Shown in pieces: positions 33,868 to 39,922 of a DNA stretch of 39,922 bases. Every line of letters begins with the position of its first letter. The stretch's first letter is position 1. The translations under genes and the position numbers were made by a program. The notes beneath the pieces were generated by a model that was given only the letters and a program-made list of their open reading frames with translations, was not told the origin of the DNA and made no database searches. This DNA is from RGIG5952 sp045627605 (GTDB taxonomy: Bacteria > Verrucomicrobiota > Kiritimatiellia > RFP12 > JAAYLN01), in assembly GCA_045627605.1 (NCBI GenBank), contig JAZQOA010000026.1, positions 1-39,922 on the forward strand, given 5' to 3'.

Positions 33868-34923
33868 ATGAAAAAGACAGTTTTTATCGGCTCATACACC
33901 ACGCCCGAGGCCGCCGGTATTCGCCGCGCCGTCATCGACACCTGCGAAGGGACGATTTCGCCGCTCCCCGTTGTCCCCGGCGTTGGCAACCCCATTTACT
34001 TCGCCGAAAACAAGGCGAAGGACCGCCTTTACGTCGCGCAGGGCGAGTCGCCCGACGCCGGGCGCGCCTCGGGCGGGACGCTCGCCGTTTACGCGGTCGG
34101 CGCGGACTTCGGCCTCAAGCTCCTCGACAGCCGCCGGTTTGATTTTTCCGTCCCGTGCCACATCTCGCTCAACCCCGCCGGCACGAAGTTGCTCTTCGCC
34201 GAGTATTCGCTGGCCCACGCCGGCGTCCTCGACCTGAATGCCGACGGCACTTTCGCGCCTGGAAACGGCGTGGTCGTGCACCACGAGGGGCGCGGCCCGA
34301 ACGCCAAGCGCCAGGAATCGGCCCACTGCCACTGCGCCGTGGCCTCGCCCGACGGGGCGACGCTCTTCGTCTGCGATCTCGGCACCGACACGGTGAACGC
34401 CTACGACCTCGCCTCCCCGGGGCTCGCGCCCAGGCCCGGGCTTGATTTCCACGCCCTTCCCGGCTACGGTCCGCGCCACTTGATTTTCAACGCCGTCGGC
34501 GACCGCGCCTACCTCGTTTACGAACTGGCCAGCGCCGTGCAGTCGTTCGCCTTCGCGGACGGCGCGCTCAAGCCGCTCCAGGAGCCTCTTTCAATGTTGC
34601 CGCCGGGTTGCGCCTGCGAAACGAAAGCTGCCGCAATCCGCCTTTCGCCGTCGGGCAAGTGGCTGCTCGCCTCGAACCGCGGTCACGATTCCGTCGCGGC
34701 CTTCAGGGTCGCGGACGACGGGACGCTTGCGGACGCCCCCGCGATCTCGAAGCTCACGGGCTCGTTCCCGCGCGACTTCGACTTCGTCGGCGGCACGGAC
34801 TGCGTGATCCTCGGCCACAAGATGTCGGACAACGTCGGCCTCTACCGCTTCGACGAAGCCACCGGCACGCTCGCCCGTCTGGATGCGACGCTTGAGATGC
34901 CGCGTCCGCTCGCCTTCATTTAG
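33868..34923 (+). CDS. Lactonase family (6-phosphogluconolactonase-like) beta-propeller
   Basis: A 351-residue protein of the seven-bladed YbhE/Pgl lactonase type. Matching parts: VFIGSYTTPEAAGI at the start, GGTLAVYAV, HISLNPAGTKLLFAEY, KRQESAHCHCAVASPDGATLFVCDLGTD (within residues 148-175, the conserved active-region motif), and GYGPRHLIFN. E. coli Pgl hydrolyses 6-phosphogluconolactone; other members use other lactones, so the substrate is open. The ATG at 33868 fits the family start better than an upstream in-frame start at 33838 inside the TPR gene. Confidence 0.85.
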   Translation: MKKTVFIGSYTTPEAAGIRRAVIDTCEGTISPLPVVPGVGNPIYFAENKAKDRLYVAQGESPDAGRASGGTLAVYAVGADFGLKLLDSRRFDFSVPCHISLNPAGTKLLFAEYSLAHAGVLDLNADGTFAPGNGVVVHHEGRGPNAKRQESAHCHCAVASPDGATLFVCDLGTDTVNAYDLASPGLAPRPGLDFHALPGYGPRHLIFNAVGDRAYLVYELASAVQSFAFADGALKPLQEPLSMLPPGCACETKAAAIRLSPSGKWLLASNRGHDSVAAFRVADDGTLADAPAISKLTGSFPRDFDFVGGTDCVILGHKMSDNVGLYRFDEATGTLARLDATLEMPRPLAFI

Positions 34924-34945
34924 GCGGCGTTGTCCGCGAGGAGAC

Positions 34946-34987
34946 CACTCCCCACTCTTAACTCTCAACTGCCCACTCCCAACTGCC
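34946..34987 (+). repeat. Six heptanucleotide repeats ending at the dapL start codon
   Basis: Six exact 7-bp units fill 34946-34987: CACTCCC, CACTCTT, AACTCTC, AACTGCC, CACTCCC and AACTGCC, consensus MACTSYY. The dapL ATG follows at once. The stretch replaces any ribosome-binding site. It resembles in style the short tandemly repeated heptamers known from cyanobacteria (STRR), though the sequence differs. Confidence 0.85.
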
Positions 34988-36220
34988 ATGATCAAGGTCA
35001 ACGAAAACTATTCGAAACTCCAGTCGTCCTACCTCTTTTCAGAAATCGCCCGCCGGATCAAGGCCTACGAGGCGGAAAACCCGCCGCGGAAAATCATCCG
35101 CCTGGGCATCGGCGACGTGACGGAACCTTTGCCGCCTGCCTGCGTCGAGGCGATGCGCAAGGCCGTGGATGAAATGGGCGCGCGCGACACCTTCCGCGGC
35201 TACGGCCCGGAGCAGGGATACGCCTTCCTGCGCGAGGCCATCGCCGAAAACGACTTCAAGGCGCACGGCGCCGATGTTTCGGCCGACGAGATTTTCGTCT
35301 CCGATGGCGCGAAGTGCGACACCGGCAACATCCAGGAGCTCTTCGCCGGTGACATTTCAATTGCCGTCCCCGATCCCGTTTACCCCGTTTACGTCGACAC
35401 CAACGTGATGGCGGGGCGCACCGGGGCCGCGGCGGAGGGCCGCTACGGCGGCCTCCTCTACATGGACTCCACGCCCGCCAACGGCTTTGTGCCGTCGCCC
35501 GCGCAGTTCGCGGACGACGCCGGGCCAGACCTCATCTACCTCTGCTACCCCAACAACCCCACGGGCGCCACGGCAACGCGCGAGCAGCTTGCCGCCTGGG
35601 TCGGGTACGCCCGCGCCCACAAGGCCCTGATCCTTTTTGACGCCGCCTACGAGGCCTTCATCCGCGACGATTCGATCCCGCATTCGATCTACGAGATCCC
35701 TGGCGCCCGCGAAGTGGCGATCGAGTTCCGCAGTTTCTCGAAGACCGCCGGGTTCACGGGGACGCGCTGCGCCTTCACAGTCGTCCCGAAGTGCTGCGTC
35801 GCCTACGATGCCGCCGGCGCGGCCGTGCCGCTCCACGCGATGTGGAACCGCCGGCACACCACGAAGTTCAACGGCGTGTCGTACCCGGTGCAACGCGCCG
35901 CCGAAGCGGTCTATTCCGCCGCCGGCAAGGCGCAGGCCAAGGCGCTCGTCGACATGTACCTCGGCAACGCAAAACGCATCCGCGAGACGCTCTCGTCGCT
36001 CGGCTATGCGTGCACGGGCGGCGACAACAGCCCTTACGTGTGGGTGCGCGTCGGCGGCTCGTCGTGGGACTTCTTCGACAAGCTGCTCAAGACCTGCCAG
36101 ATCGTCACAACCCCCGGCGCGGGCTTCGGCCGCTGCGGCGAGGGCTTCATCCGCGTCAGCGCCTTCAATTCGCCGGCCGTCGTCGAAGAGGCCATGGCGC
36201 GTCTGTCAAATCTGGCGTAG
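34988..36220 (+). CDS. dapL: LL-diaminopimelate aminotransferase
   Basis: DapL makes LL-diaminopimelate from tetrahydrodipicolinate and glutamate in one step, replacing the succinylase or acetylase branches of lysine and peptidoglycan synthesis. The 410-residue protein begins INENYSKLQSSYLFSEI-like (KVNENYSKLQSSYLF), then RLGIGDVTEPLPPA, YLCYPNNPTGA, FDAAYEAFI and the PLP lysine in EFRSFSKTAGFTGTRCAFTV near 245-260, all typical. No ribosome-binding site is visible: the heptamer array at 34946-34987 abuts the ATG. The frame is open upstream, but the family start is at 34988. Confidence 0.95.
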   Translation: MIKVNENYSKLQSSYLFSEIARRIKAYEAENPPRKIIRLGIGDVTEPLPPACVEAMRKAVDEMGARDTFRGYGPEQGYAFLREAIAENDFKAHGADVSADEIFVSDGAKCDTGNIQELFAGDISIAVPDPVYPVYVDTNVMAGRTGAAAEGRYGGLLYMDSTPANGFVPSPAQFADDAGPDLIYLCYPNNPTGATATREQLAAWVGYARAHKALILFDAAYEAFIRDDSIPHSIYEIPGAREVAIEFRSFSKTAGFTGTRCAFTVVPKCCVAYDAAGAAVPLHAMWNRRHTTKFNGVSYPVQRAAEAVYSAAGKAQAKALVDMYLGNAKRIRETLSSLGYACTGGDNSPYVWVRVGGSSWDFFDKLLKTCQIVTTPGAGFGRCGEGFIRVSAFNSPAVVEEAMARLSNLA

Positions 36221-36279
36221 GGACGCCCTCCTGAATCGTCTTTCCCCGCTCCATTCACCAACCCCAGGAATCCACTCGA

Positions 36280-37314
36280 ATGAAACGCATAATCAACTCC
36301 GTGGCCCCGATCCGCATCTGCGATCTCGGCGGATGGTCCGACACCTGGTTCGCCAAGCACGGCGTCGTGCTCAACATGGGCGTCTACCCCTACGTGCAGT
36401 GCCAGATGACCGTCCAGCCCTCGGGCGGCGAGGAAAGCAAGCTCACGATCAACGCCGAAAACTACGGCGTCCGCTACACGATCAACCCCGACGACATCGT
36501 TTTCGGGCCGCACCCGCTCCTTGAGGCGTGCGTGGCCGCGATGAAAATCCCGCATGGCCTCGACATCGAGGCGACGCTCTACTCGTCCGTCCCCGGCGGC
36601 TCGTCGACCGGCACCTCGGCGGCGGTTACCGTTGCGCTCATCGGCGCGCTCGACCGCCTGACCCCGGGCCGTCTCACGCCGCATGAAGTCGCGGCGAAGG
36701 CCCACAGCGTCGAGACGGACTTCCTCCACCAGCAGAGCGGCATCCAGGACCAGCTTTGCTCCGCCTATGGCGGCATCAGCTTCATCGACATGCACGAGTA
36801 CCCGCACGCCACGGTTTCACCCATCTACATCCCCAACGAGACGTGGTGGGAGCTCGAGTCGCGCCTGACGCTTGTCTTCATGGGCAAGCCGCACAGTTCG
36901 ACCAAGGTGCACGAGGCGGTCATCAAGGAGCTGCAGGCCGCGGGCGAGGATGGCGGCGCGAAACTCGACGTCCTGAGAAAGCAGGCCGTTGCGGGACGCG
37001 ACGCGCTCTATGCGGGCAACTTCGTTTCTTTCGGCGCGGCGATGGTCGCCAACACCGAGGCGCAGGCCGATTTGCACCCCGAGCTTGTTTCGCCCAAGGC
37101 GCGCAAGATTTTCGACATCGCCAAGAAGTACGGGGCGCTCGGCTGGAAGGTCAACGGCGCGGGTGGCGACGGCGGATCGGTCACGATCCTTTCGAGCCCG
37201 TCGCGTCCGCGCCAGCGCGAGATGCTGCGTGAAATCGCCGCCTTTGGCGACGGCGTGCAGATCATCGAGACCTACTTGAGCCGCTTCGGACTGCGCGTCT
37301 GGGAAAGCCGGTAG
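36280..37314 (+). CDS. GHMP-family sugar kinase (HddA/fucokinase-like)
   Basis: A 344-residue kinase with the GHMP layout: APIRICDLGGWSDTWFAKHG at residues 9-28 (substrate end), the ATP loop VPGGSSTGTSAAV near 107-119, and a C-terminal GWKVNGAGGDGGSVTIL motif. The start resembles heptose 7-phosphate kinases and the GGWSDT of fucokinases, so a phosphorylated or free sugar is likely but unspecified. It is followed 34 bp later by a PfkB-family kinase, which suggests a short sugar-phosphate pathway. It starts 59 bp after dapL; I see no promoter. Confidence 0.85.
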   Translation: MKRIINSVAPIRICDLGGWSDTWFAKHGVVLNMGVYPYVQCQMTVQPSGGEESKLTINAENYGVRYTINPDDIVFGPHPLLEACVAAMKIPHGLDIEATLYSSVPGGSSTGTSAAVTVALIGALDRLTPGRLTPHEVAAKAHSVETDFLHQQSGIQDQLCSAYGGISFIDMHEYPHATVSPIYIPNETWWELESRLTLVFMGKPHSSTKVHEAVIKELQAAGEDGGAKLDVLRKQAVAGRDALYAGNFVSFGAAMVANTEAQADLHPELVSPKARKIFDIAKKYGALGWKVNGAGGDGGSVTILSSPSRPRQREMLREIAAFGDGVQIIETYLSRFGLRVWESR

Positions 37315-37348
37315 CGGGTGTTTGGAAACCGGGAAAGGAATCAGCAGA

Positions 37349-38338
37349 ATGGAAGGCGTGGCATTTGCGGGCAGCCTGATCGTCGATCACCTCAGGCAAA
37401 TCGAGGTCTTGCCGGGCAGGAGCGAGCTGGCGAAGATCAAGGCCGTGGGCAACAGCACCGGCGGGTGCGTCTGCAACACGGGCATCGACCTCGCGATCCT
37501 CGACCCCTCGGTGCCGGTTTCCGCCGTCGGGGCCGTCGGCGACGACGCCGACGGCGACCTCATCGTCGAGGCGCTTTCCAAGTACAAGTTCGACACGTCG
37601 CGCATCATCCGGCGCGGCGTCACGTCGTTTACCGATGTCTATGCCGAAAGCTCCAACGGCTGCCGCACCTTCTTCCAGTATGGCGGCGCCTGCGACACCT
37701 TCGACGTCGGCGACATCAACTTCGCGGGGCTTGACTGCCGGATCTTCCACATCGGCTACCTGCTGCTCCTCAACCGCCTCGACGAGGAGGACCCCGACTA
37801 CGGCACGCGCATGGCGCGTTTGCTCTCGCGGGTGCAGGCCTGCGGCGTGAAGACTTCGATTGACGTCGTCAGCGAAAACAGCGACCGCTTCGCCAGGATC
37901 GTCGGGCCTGCGCTCAAATACGTCGATTACCTCACCTTCAACGAGATCGAGGCCGGCAAGACGGTTGGCGTTGAATTGCGCCGTCCGGACGGCTCGTTGG
38001 CCGAGGACCGCATGGAGGAGGCGCTACGCAAACTCTTTGCGCTTGGCACGGGCGAATGGGTCGTCGTGCACTGTCCCGAGGGGGCGTGGGGCATGAGCCG
38101 CAGCGGACAGTTCGTCAGCGAACCCAGCAAGAAGCTGCCCAAAGGCTACAAGGTCGGTTCCGTGGGGGCGGGCGATGCCTTCTGCGCCGGCGTGTTGCTC
38201 GCGGCGCACCGCGGCGTCTCGATTGGCGATGCGCTCGTCTATGGCAATGCCTCGGCGCAGGTCTCGCTGCGCGCGGCCTCGGCCTCGGGCAGCATGGTCT
38301 CCATTGAGGAGGCCATCGCGGAATACAGGCGGTACTAA
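37349..38338 (+). CDS. PfkB-family carbohydrate kinase
   Basis: A 329-residue kinase of the ribokinase fold. Seen: VAFAGSLIVDHL at the start, the substrate-side GNSTGGCVCNTGIDLAIL, AVGAVGDDADGDLIVEAL (signature 1 region), YLTFNEIEAG, and the catalytic signature 2 KVGSVGAGDAFCAGVLLAAH with its GAGD Asp base near 283. The ATG at 37349 has AAGGA 9 nt ahead; a TTG at 37322 is weaker. The substrate is unknown. With the GHMP kinase before it, two phosphorylations of one sugar can be imagined. Confidence 0.88.
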   Translation: MEGVAFAGSLIVDHLRQIEVLPGRSELAKIKAVGNSTGGCVCNTGIDLAILDPSVPVSAVGAVGDDADGDLIVEALSKYKFDTSRIIRRGVTSFTDVYAESSNGCRTFFQYGGACDTFDVGDINFAGLDCRIFHIGYLLLLNRLDEEDPDYGTRMARLLSRVQACGVKTSIDVVSENSDRFARIVGPALKYVDYLTFNEIEAGKTVGVELRRPDGSLAEDRMEEALRKLFALGTGEWVVVHCPEGAWGMSRSGQFVSEPSKKLPKGYKVGSVGAGDAFCAGVLLAAHRGVSIGDALVYGNASAQVSLRAASASGSMVSIEEAIAEYRRY

Positions 38339-38349
38339 AGGCAAGCCGA

Positions 38350-39309
38350 TTACCATGCGAATTCCTCCAACAGCTTATCAATCTCAATGCGAACACGGTC
38401 ATCCTTTTCACCATCCAGCGAGAGAGCGAGCGACAGAAGATCAATCTCTTCCCCGCCAAGCAAGGTCGGCGGATAGGCCCAGAGCTGAAGACGGCAAGGC
38501 GCTCCCTGCGTCGAAAGAATCTCCAATCTCTTCTTCCCGAACCCTTCAAGCTCCGTGGCGAACTTCGTCGGCGGCTGGGCATTGAGCCGTCCGCGTTCCG
38601 CAAGCGCGTCCACACCGGCGACGACACAGTCCAAATCCGGGCGCACTGCCAGCCCGACAACCCTTTTCACAGGCGAAACGAGACAGGGCTTCGCCTTATC
38701 CCACAAGGCCCGACCACTGCAAGCAAACTCAAAATCCAGTGCCCTCGATCCCTGACGGCTCTTTCGCTCGCCCAGTCCGAAATACTCCAACTCCCGGAAG
38801 GCATTCTGAACAGCCGGAGCCGAGTAGCCCAGCAGCTCCACGCCATCACGGCACGAGACCGTAGCCCCGAACCGATGCTCCAACCGCGCAAGCACAATCA
38901 GCTGCGAAACGGTCGCCAGCGAGGTTCTGTTCACAACCAATTCGCGTCGCGAATCGTCCCGTTGCAATCCGGCGAACGGGAGATACGCCATCCGTTGCGG
39001 AACGATCAGCGGCTGCCGCAGAGCAAGGAAACGCTCTTTGTCATGCGGATGCAACACCTTCGTGACAAACACGACAGGGACACCAAACTCCGCCTCAATC
39101 TGAACCAGTTGCTTTTGGACCTTACGCGGCGTATGAACAGCCCCTTCAACCGCCACCGCCAGAATGCAATCGGCCGACATCAGCCGACACCGGTAGAATC
39201 TGTAACCGGCAGAAATGACAAGTGGAAACGAATCGGACAGTCTTACAGGCTTGCATCCCTCAAGACCGCCGAATCCTTTCGCAAGATATCGTGAAACAGA
39301 ATCGATCAT
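38350..39309 (-). CDS. Winged-helix AbiEi-like protein without visible toxin partner
   Basis: A 319-residue protein. Residues of about 35-110 form a mixed alpha/beta domain ending RQPLIVPQRMAYLPFAGLQ, a pattern (FIVPGxQxYLP) I know from helix-turn-helix proteins of the AbiEi/MarR-like group. A winged helix follows (about 128-190, TVSQLIVLARLEHRFG, YSAPAVQNAFRELEYFGLGE). AbiEi antitoxins are usually followed by a nucleotidyltransferase toxin, but here the next gene is the convergent pfkB-family kinase, so the gene stands alone. AGGAAGG lies 5 nt before the ATG. The inverted repeat in its promoter suggests it controls itself. Confidence 0.5.
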   Translation of the reverse strand: MIDSVSRYLAKGFGGLEGCKPVRLSDSFPLVISAGYRFYRCRLMSADCILAVAVEGAVHTPRKVQKQLVQIEAEFGVPVVFVTKVLHPHDKERFLALRQPLIVPQRMAYLPFAGLQRDDSRRELVVNRTSLATVSQLIVLARLEHRFGATVSCRDGVELLGYSAPAVQNAFRELEYFGLGERKSRQGSRALDFEFACSGRALWDKAKPCLVSPVKRVVGLAVRPDLDCVVAGVDALAERGRLNAQPPTKFATELEGFGKKRLEILSTQGAPCRLQLWAYPPTLLGGEEIDLLSLALSLDGEKDDRVRIEIDKLLEEFAW

Positions 39310-39323
39310 CCCACCTTCCTCAA

Positions 39324-39365
39324 TTTGTCAAAGCAAATTATACACTTTGTTTTGACAAAACTCAA
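39324..39365 (-). promoter_or_regulatory. Promoter with inverted TTTGTCAAA operator sites
   Basis: On the minus strand TTGAGT (39365-39360), a 17-bp spacer and TATAAT (39342-39337) form a good promoter. A perfect 9-bp inverted repeat, TTTGTCAAA (39324-39332) and TTTGACAAA (39351-39359), brackets the -10 box, one site in the spacer and the other at the expected start of transcription (about 39330). This is a typical place for a repressor that controls its own gene. Confidence 0.65.
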
Positions 39366-39586
39366 CACACCCAACCCATTCATACGTAATTGGAAACAGC
39401 CACTTCGCACAATTCGTCATACTTCGCCATGTCAATTTCTTACCTGTCAAGGGTATGTTTTGGCATATATTGTGTCGGAATTTCCGCAGTTACACAACTT
39501 GACCAGATAATCTTGTGTGCGAGTCAGACATAAGCGGCATTCCTTTCAAAAATACGGGACAAGGATTATATAACACCTTGATTAGA
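39366..39586. other. AT-rich stretch with no gene seen
   Basis: I see no supported coding sequence here. A partial dyad, ACACAA (39492-39497) with TTGTGT (39513-39518), is the only structure noticed. A TTG-started frame at 39325-39510 has no ribosome-binding site. Confidence 0.6.
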
Positions 39587-39673
39587 TTACCTCTTACCTC
39601 TTACTTCTTACCTCTCACTTCTCTCGCCAGCCGCACGTTTAGGTTTGAGGTTAGAAGTTAGAGGTTAGAGGTT
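39587..39673. repeat. Two opposed heptanucleotide arrays forming an imperfect inverted repeat
   Basis: Left array: TTACCTC, TTACCTC, TTACTTC, TTACCTC, TCACTTC (39587-39621). Right array: AGGTTTG, AGGTTAG, AAGTTAG, AGGTTAG, AGGTT (39641-39673). The arms can pair at about six of every seven positions, with a regular T-T mismatch, around a 19-nt centre. The unit differs from the dapL array but has the same period. Confidence 0.75.
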
Positions 39674-39701
39674 CCGCCAGTTCGCTGACGCAAACTGGCG
39701 G
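39674..39701. repeat. 9-bp perfect inverted repeat overlapping the tRNA-like CCA end
   Basis: CCGCCAGTT (39674-39682) and AACTGGCGG (39693-39701) flank a 10-nt loop. On the minus strand it begins inside the CCGCCA terminus of the tRNA-like element, so the element's 3' end could fold into a competing hairpin. There is no T-run, so a terminator is not supported. Confidence 0.6.
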
Positions 39702-39723
39702 AGGGAGAGGGATTCGAACCCCC
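39696..39723 (-). other. tRNA-Ser-like 3' end (T arm, acceptor 3' strand, CCA)
   Basis: On the minus strand the sequence reads GGGGG-TTCGAAT-CCCTC (T arm with one G-U pair), TCCCTCC (acceptor 3' strand), G and CCA, which is what the end of a bacterial tRNA-Ser looks like. The rest of a tRNA is absent: no GGAGGGA, D arm or anticodon arm is found in the usual distance. A GGAGG lies 107 nt from the CCA end (in the ribosome-binding-like site at 39798-39804). It may be a tRNA remnant left by integration, a decayed tRNA, or the 3' end of a longer tRNA-like RNA. Confidence 0.45.
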
Positions 39724-39760
39724 GGAGGGGTAATAACCGTTGCGTTTACGCTCGGTCGCC

Positions 39761-39804
39761 GCTCTTATGCTCAACGCATAGAGCACTTCATCTTACGCCT
39801 CCTT
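39761..39804 (-). other. Strong ribosome-binding site, six-codon frame and hairpin
   Basis: On the minus strand AAGGAGG (39804-39798) is followed after 6 nt by ATG and the frame MKCSMR with a TGA (39791-39771). GCTCTATGC pairs with GCATAAGAGC (39784-39761, one bulged base, 5-nt loop), which would fold over most of this frame. A small upstream peptide, a truncated gene or a structured RNA are all possible. Confidence 0.35.
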
Positions 39805-39829
39805 GCTTTTACTGCGCCAACGACATCGC

Positions 39830-39922
39830 TTACCCTTGCATCATCGCACGGACATCTCCGTCAACCGAACCGATGCCGCACAGCCCGAACCGCTCCATCA
39901 GCACCTGCACGACATTCGGCGA
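39830..39922 (-). CDS. C-terminal end of a protein cut by the right edge
   Basis: A frame runs from the window edge for 30 codons to a TAA at 39832-39830 (…VLMERFGLCGIGSVDGDVRAMMQG). Third positions are GC-rich as in the real genes here. It is too short to identify and could be chance. Confidence 0.35.
   Translation of the reverse strand, partial: SPNVVQVLMERFGLCGIGSVDGDVRAMMQG

Noticed and set aside
39325..39510. A 61-codon + strand frame after the AbiEi-like gene
   Set aside because: It starts at a TTG inside the operator, has no ribosome-binding site and no recognisable content.
39696..39922. 3' end of a tmRNA (ssrA)
   Set aside because: U70 in the acceptor strand would fit, but the discriminator is G instead of A and no tag frame ending in Ala-Ala before a stop is found upstream. 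A tRNA-Ser-like end fits better.

Overview
The window reads as GC-rich bacterial chromosome with tightly packed genes. A PVC-type bacterium (Kiritimatiellota/Verrucomicrobiota/Lentisphaerota-like) is my best guess. It rests on gene content only: the DXP isoprenoid route (dxr, ispE), LL-diaminopimelate aminotransferase (dapL), a PgpH-type HD phosphodiesterase, a RodZ-like protein beside ftsK, and many TPR and secreted proteins of uncertain function. No marker gene settles the phylum.

Layout, left to right. 1-7.4 kb: the 3' end of a pgpH-like gene, a large membrane-TPR protein, pgpA, an M15-like lipoprotein, a 2-hydroxyacid dehydrogenase and dxr, all on the + strand with short gaps or 4-bp overlaps. 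7.4-15.5 kb: a housekeeping block, ispE / tRNA-Gln / prs / rplY / pth / rpsF / ssb / rpsR / rplI / dnaB / thrC, where the tRNA overlaps the 3' end of ispE. 15.5-18.6 kb: a DUF3108-like exported protein converging on a minus-strand operon of three exported proteins, one of which joins a LolA-like domain to a YidD-like domain. 18.7-27.9 kb: ftsK, a rodZ-like gene, rimO, and a SNF2 helicase/SWIM-zinc-finger pair. 27.9-29.3 kb: an unrecognised membrane protein on the minus strand. 29.5-32.9 kb: nadA converging on a lemA/DUF3137-like pair. 32.9-38.3 kb: a TPR protein, a lactonase, dapL, a GHMP kinase and a PfkB kinase. 38.3-39.9 kb: a winged-helix AbiEi-like gene with its own operator-like promoter, then about 0.5 kb of repeat-rich, gene-poor DNA ending in a tRNA-Ser-like 3' end.

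The observations most worth a second look are the secreted LolA-YidD fusion operon, with a perfect consensus promoter and a terminator-like hairpin buried in signal-peptide codons; the stop codon of ispE lying inside a tRNA gene; a two-stem hairpin in front of rpsR; heptanucleotide repeat arrays (one abutting the dapL start codon, another forming an inverted pair near the right edge); a tandem 28-bp repeat in the nadA promoter; and a tRNA-like 3' end preceded by a strong ribosome-binding site and a six-codon reading frame.
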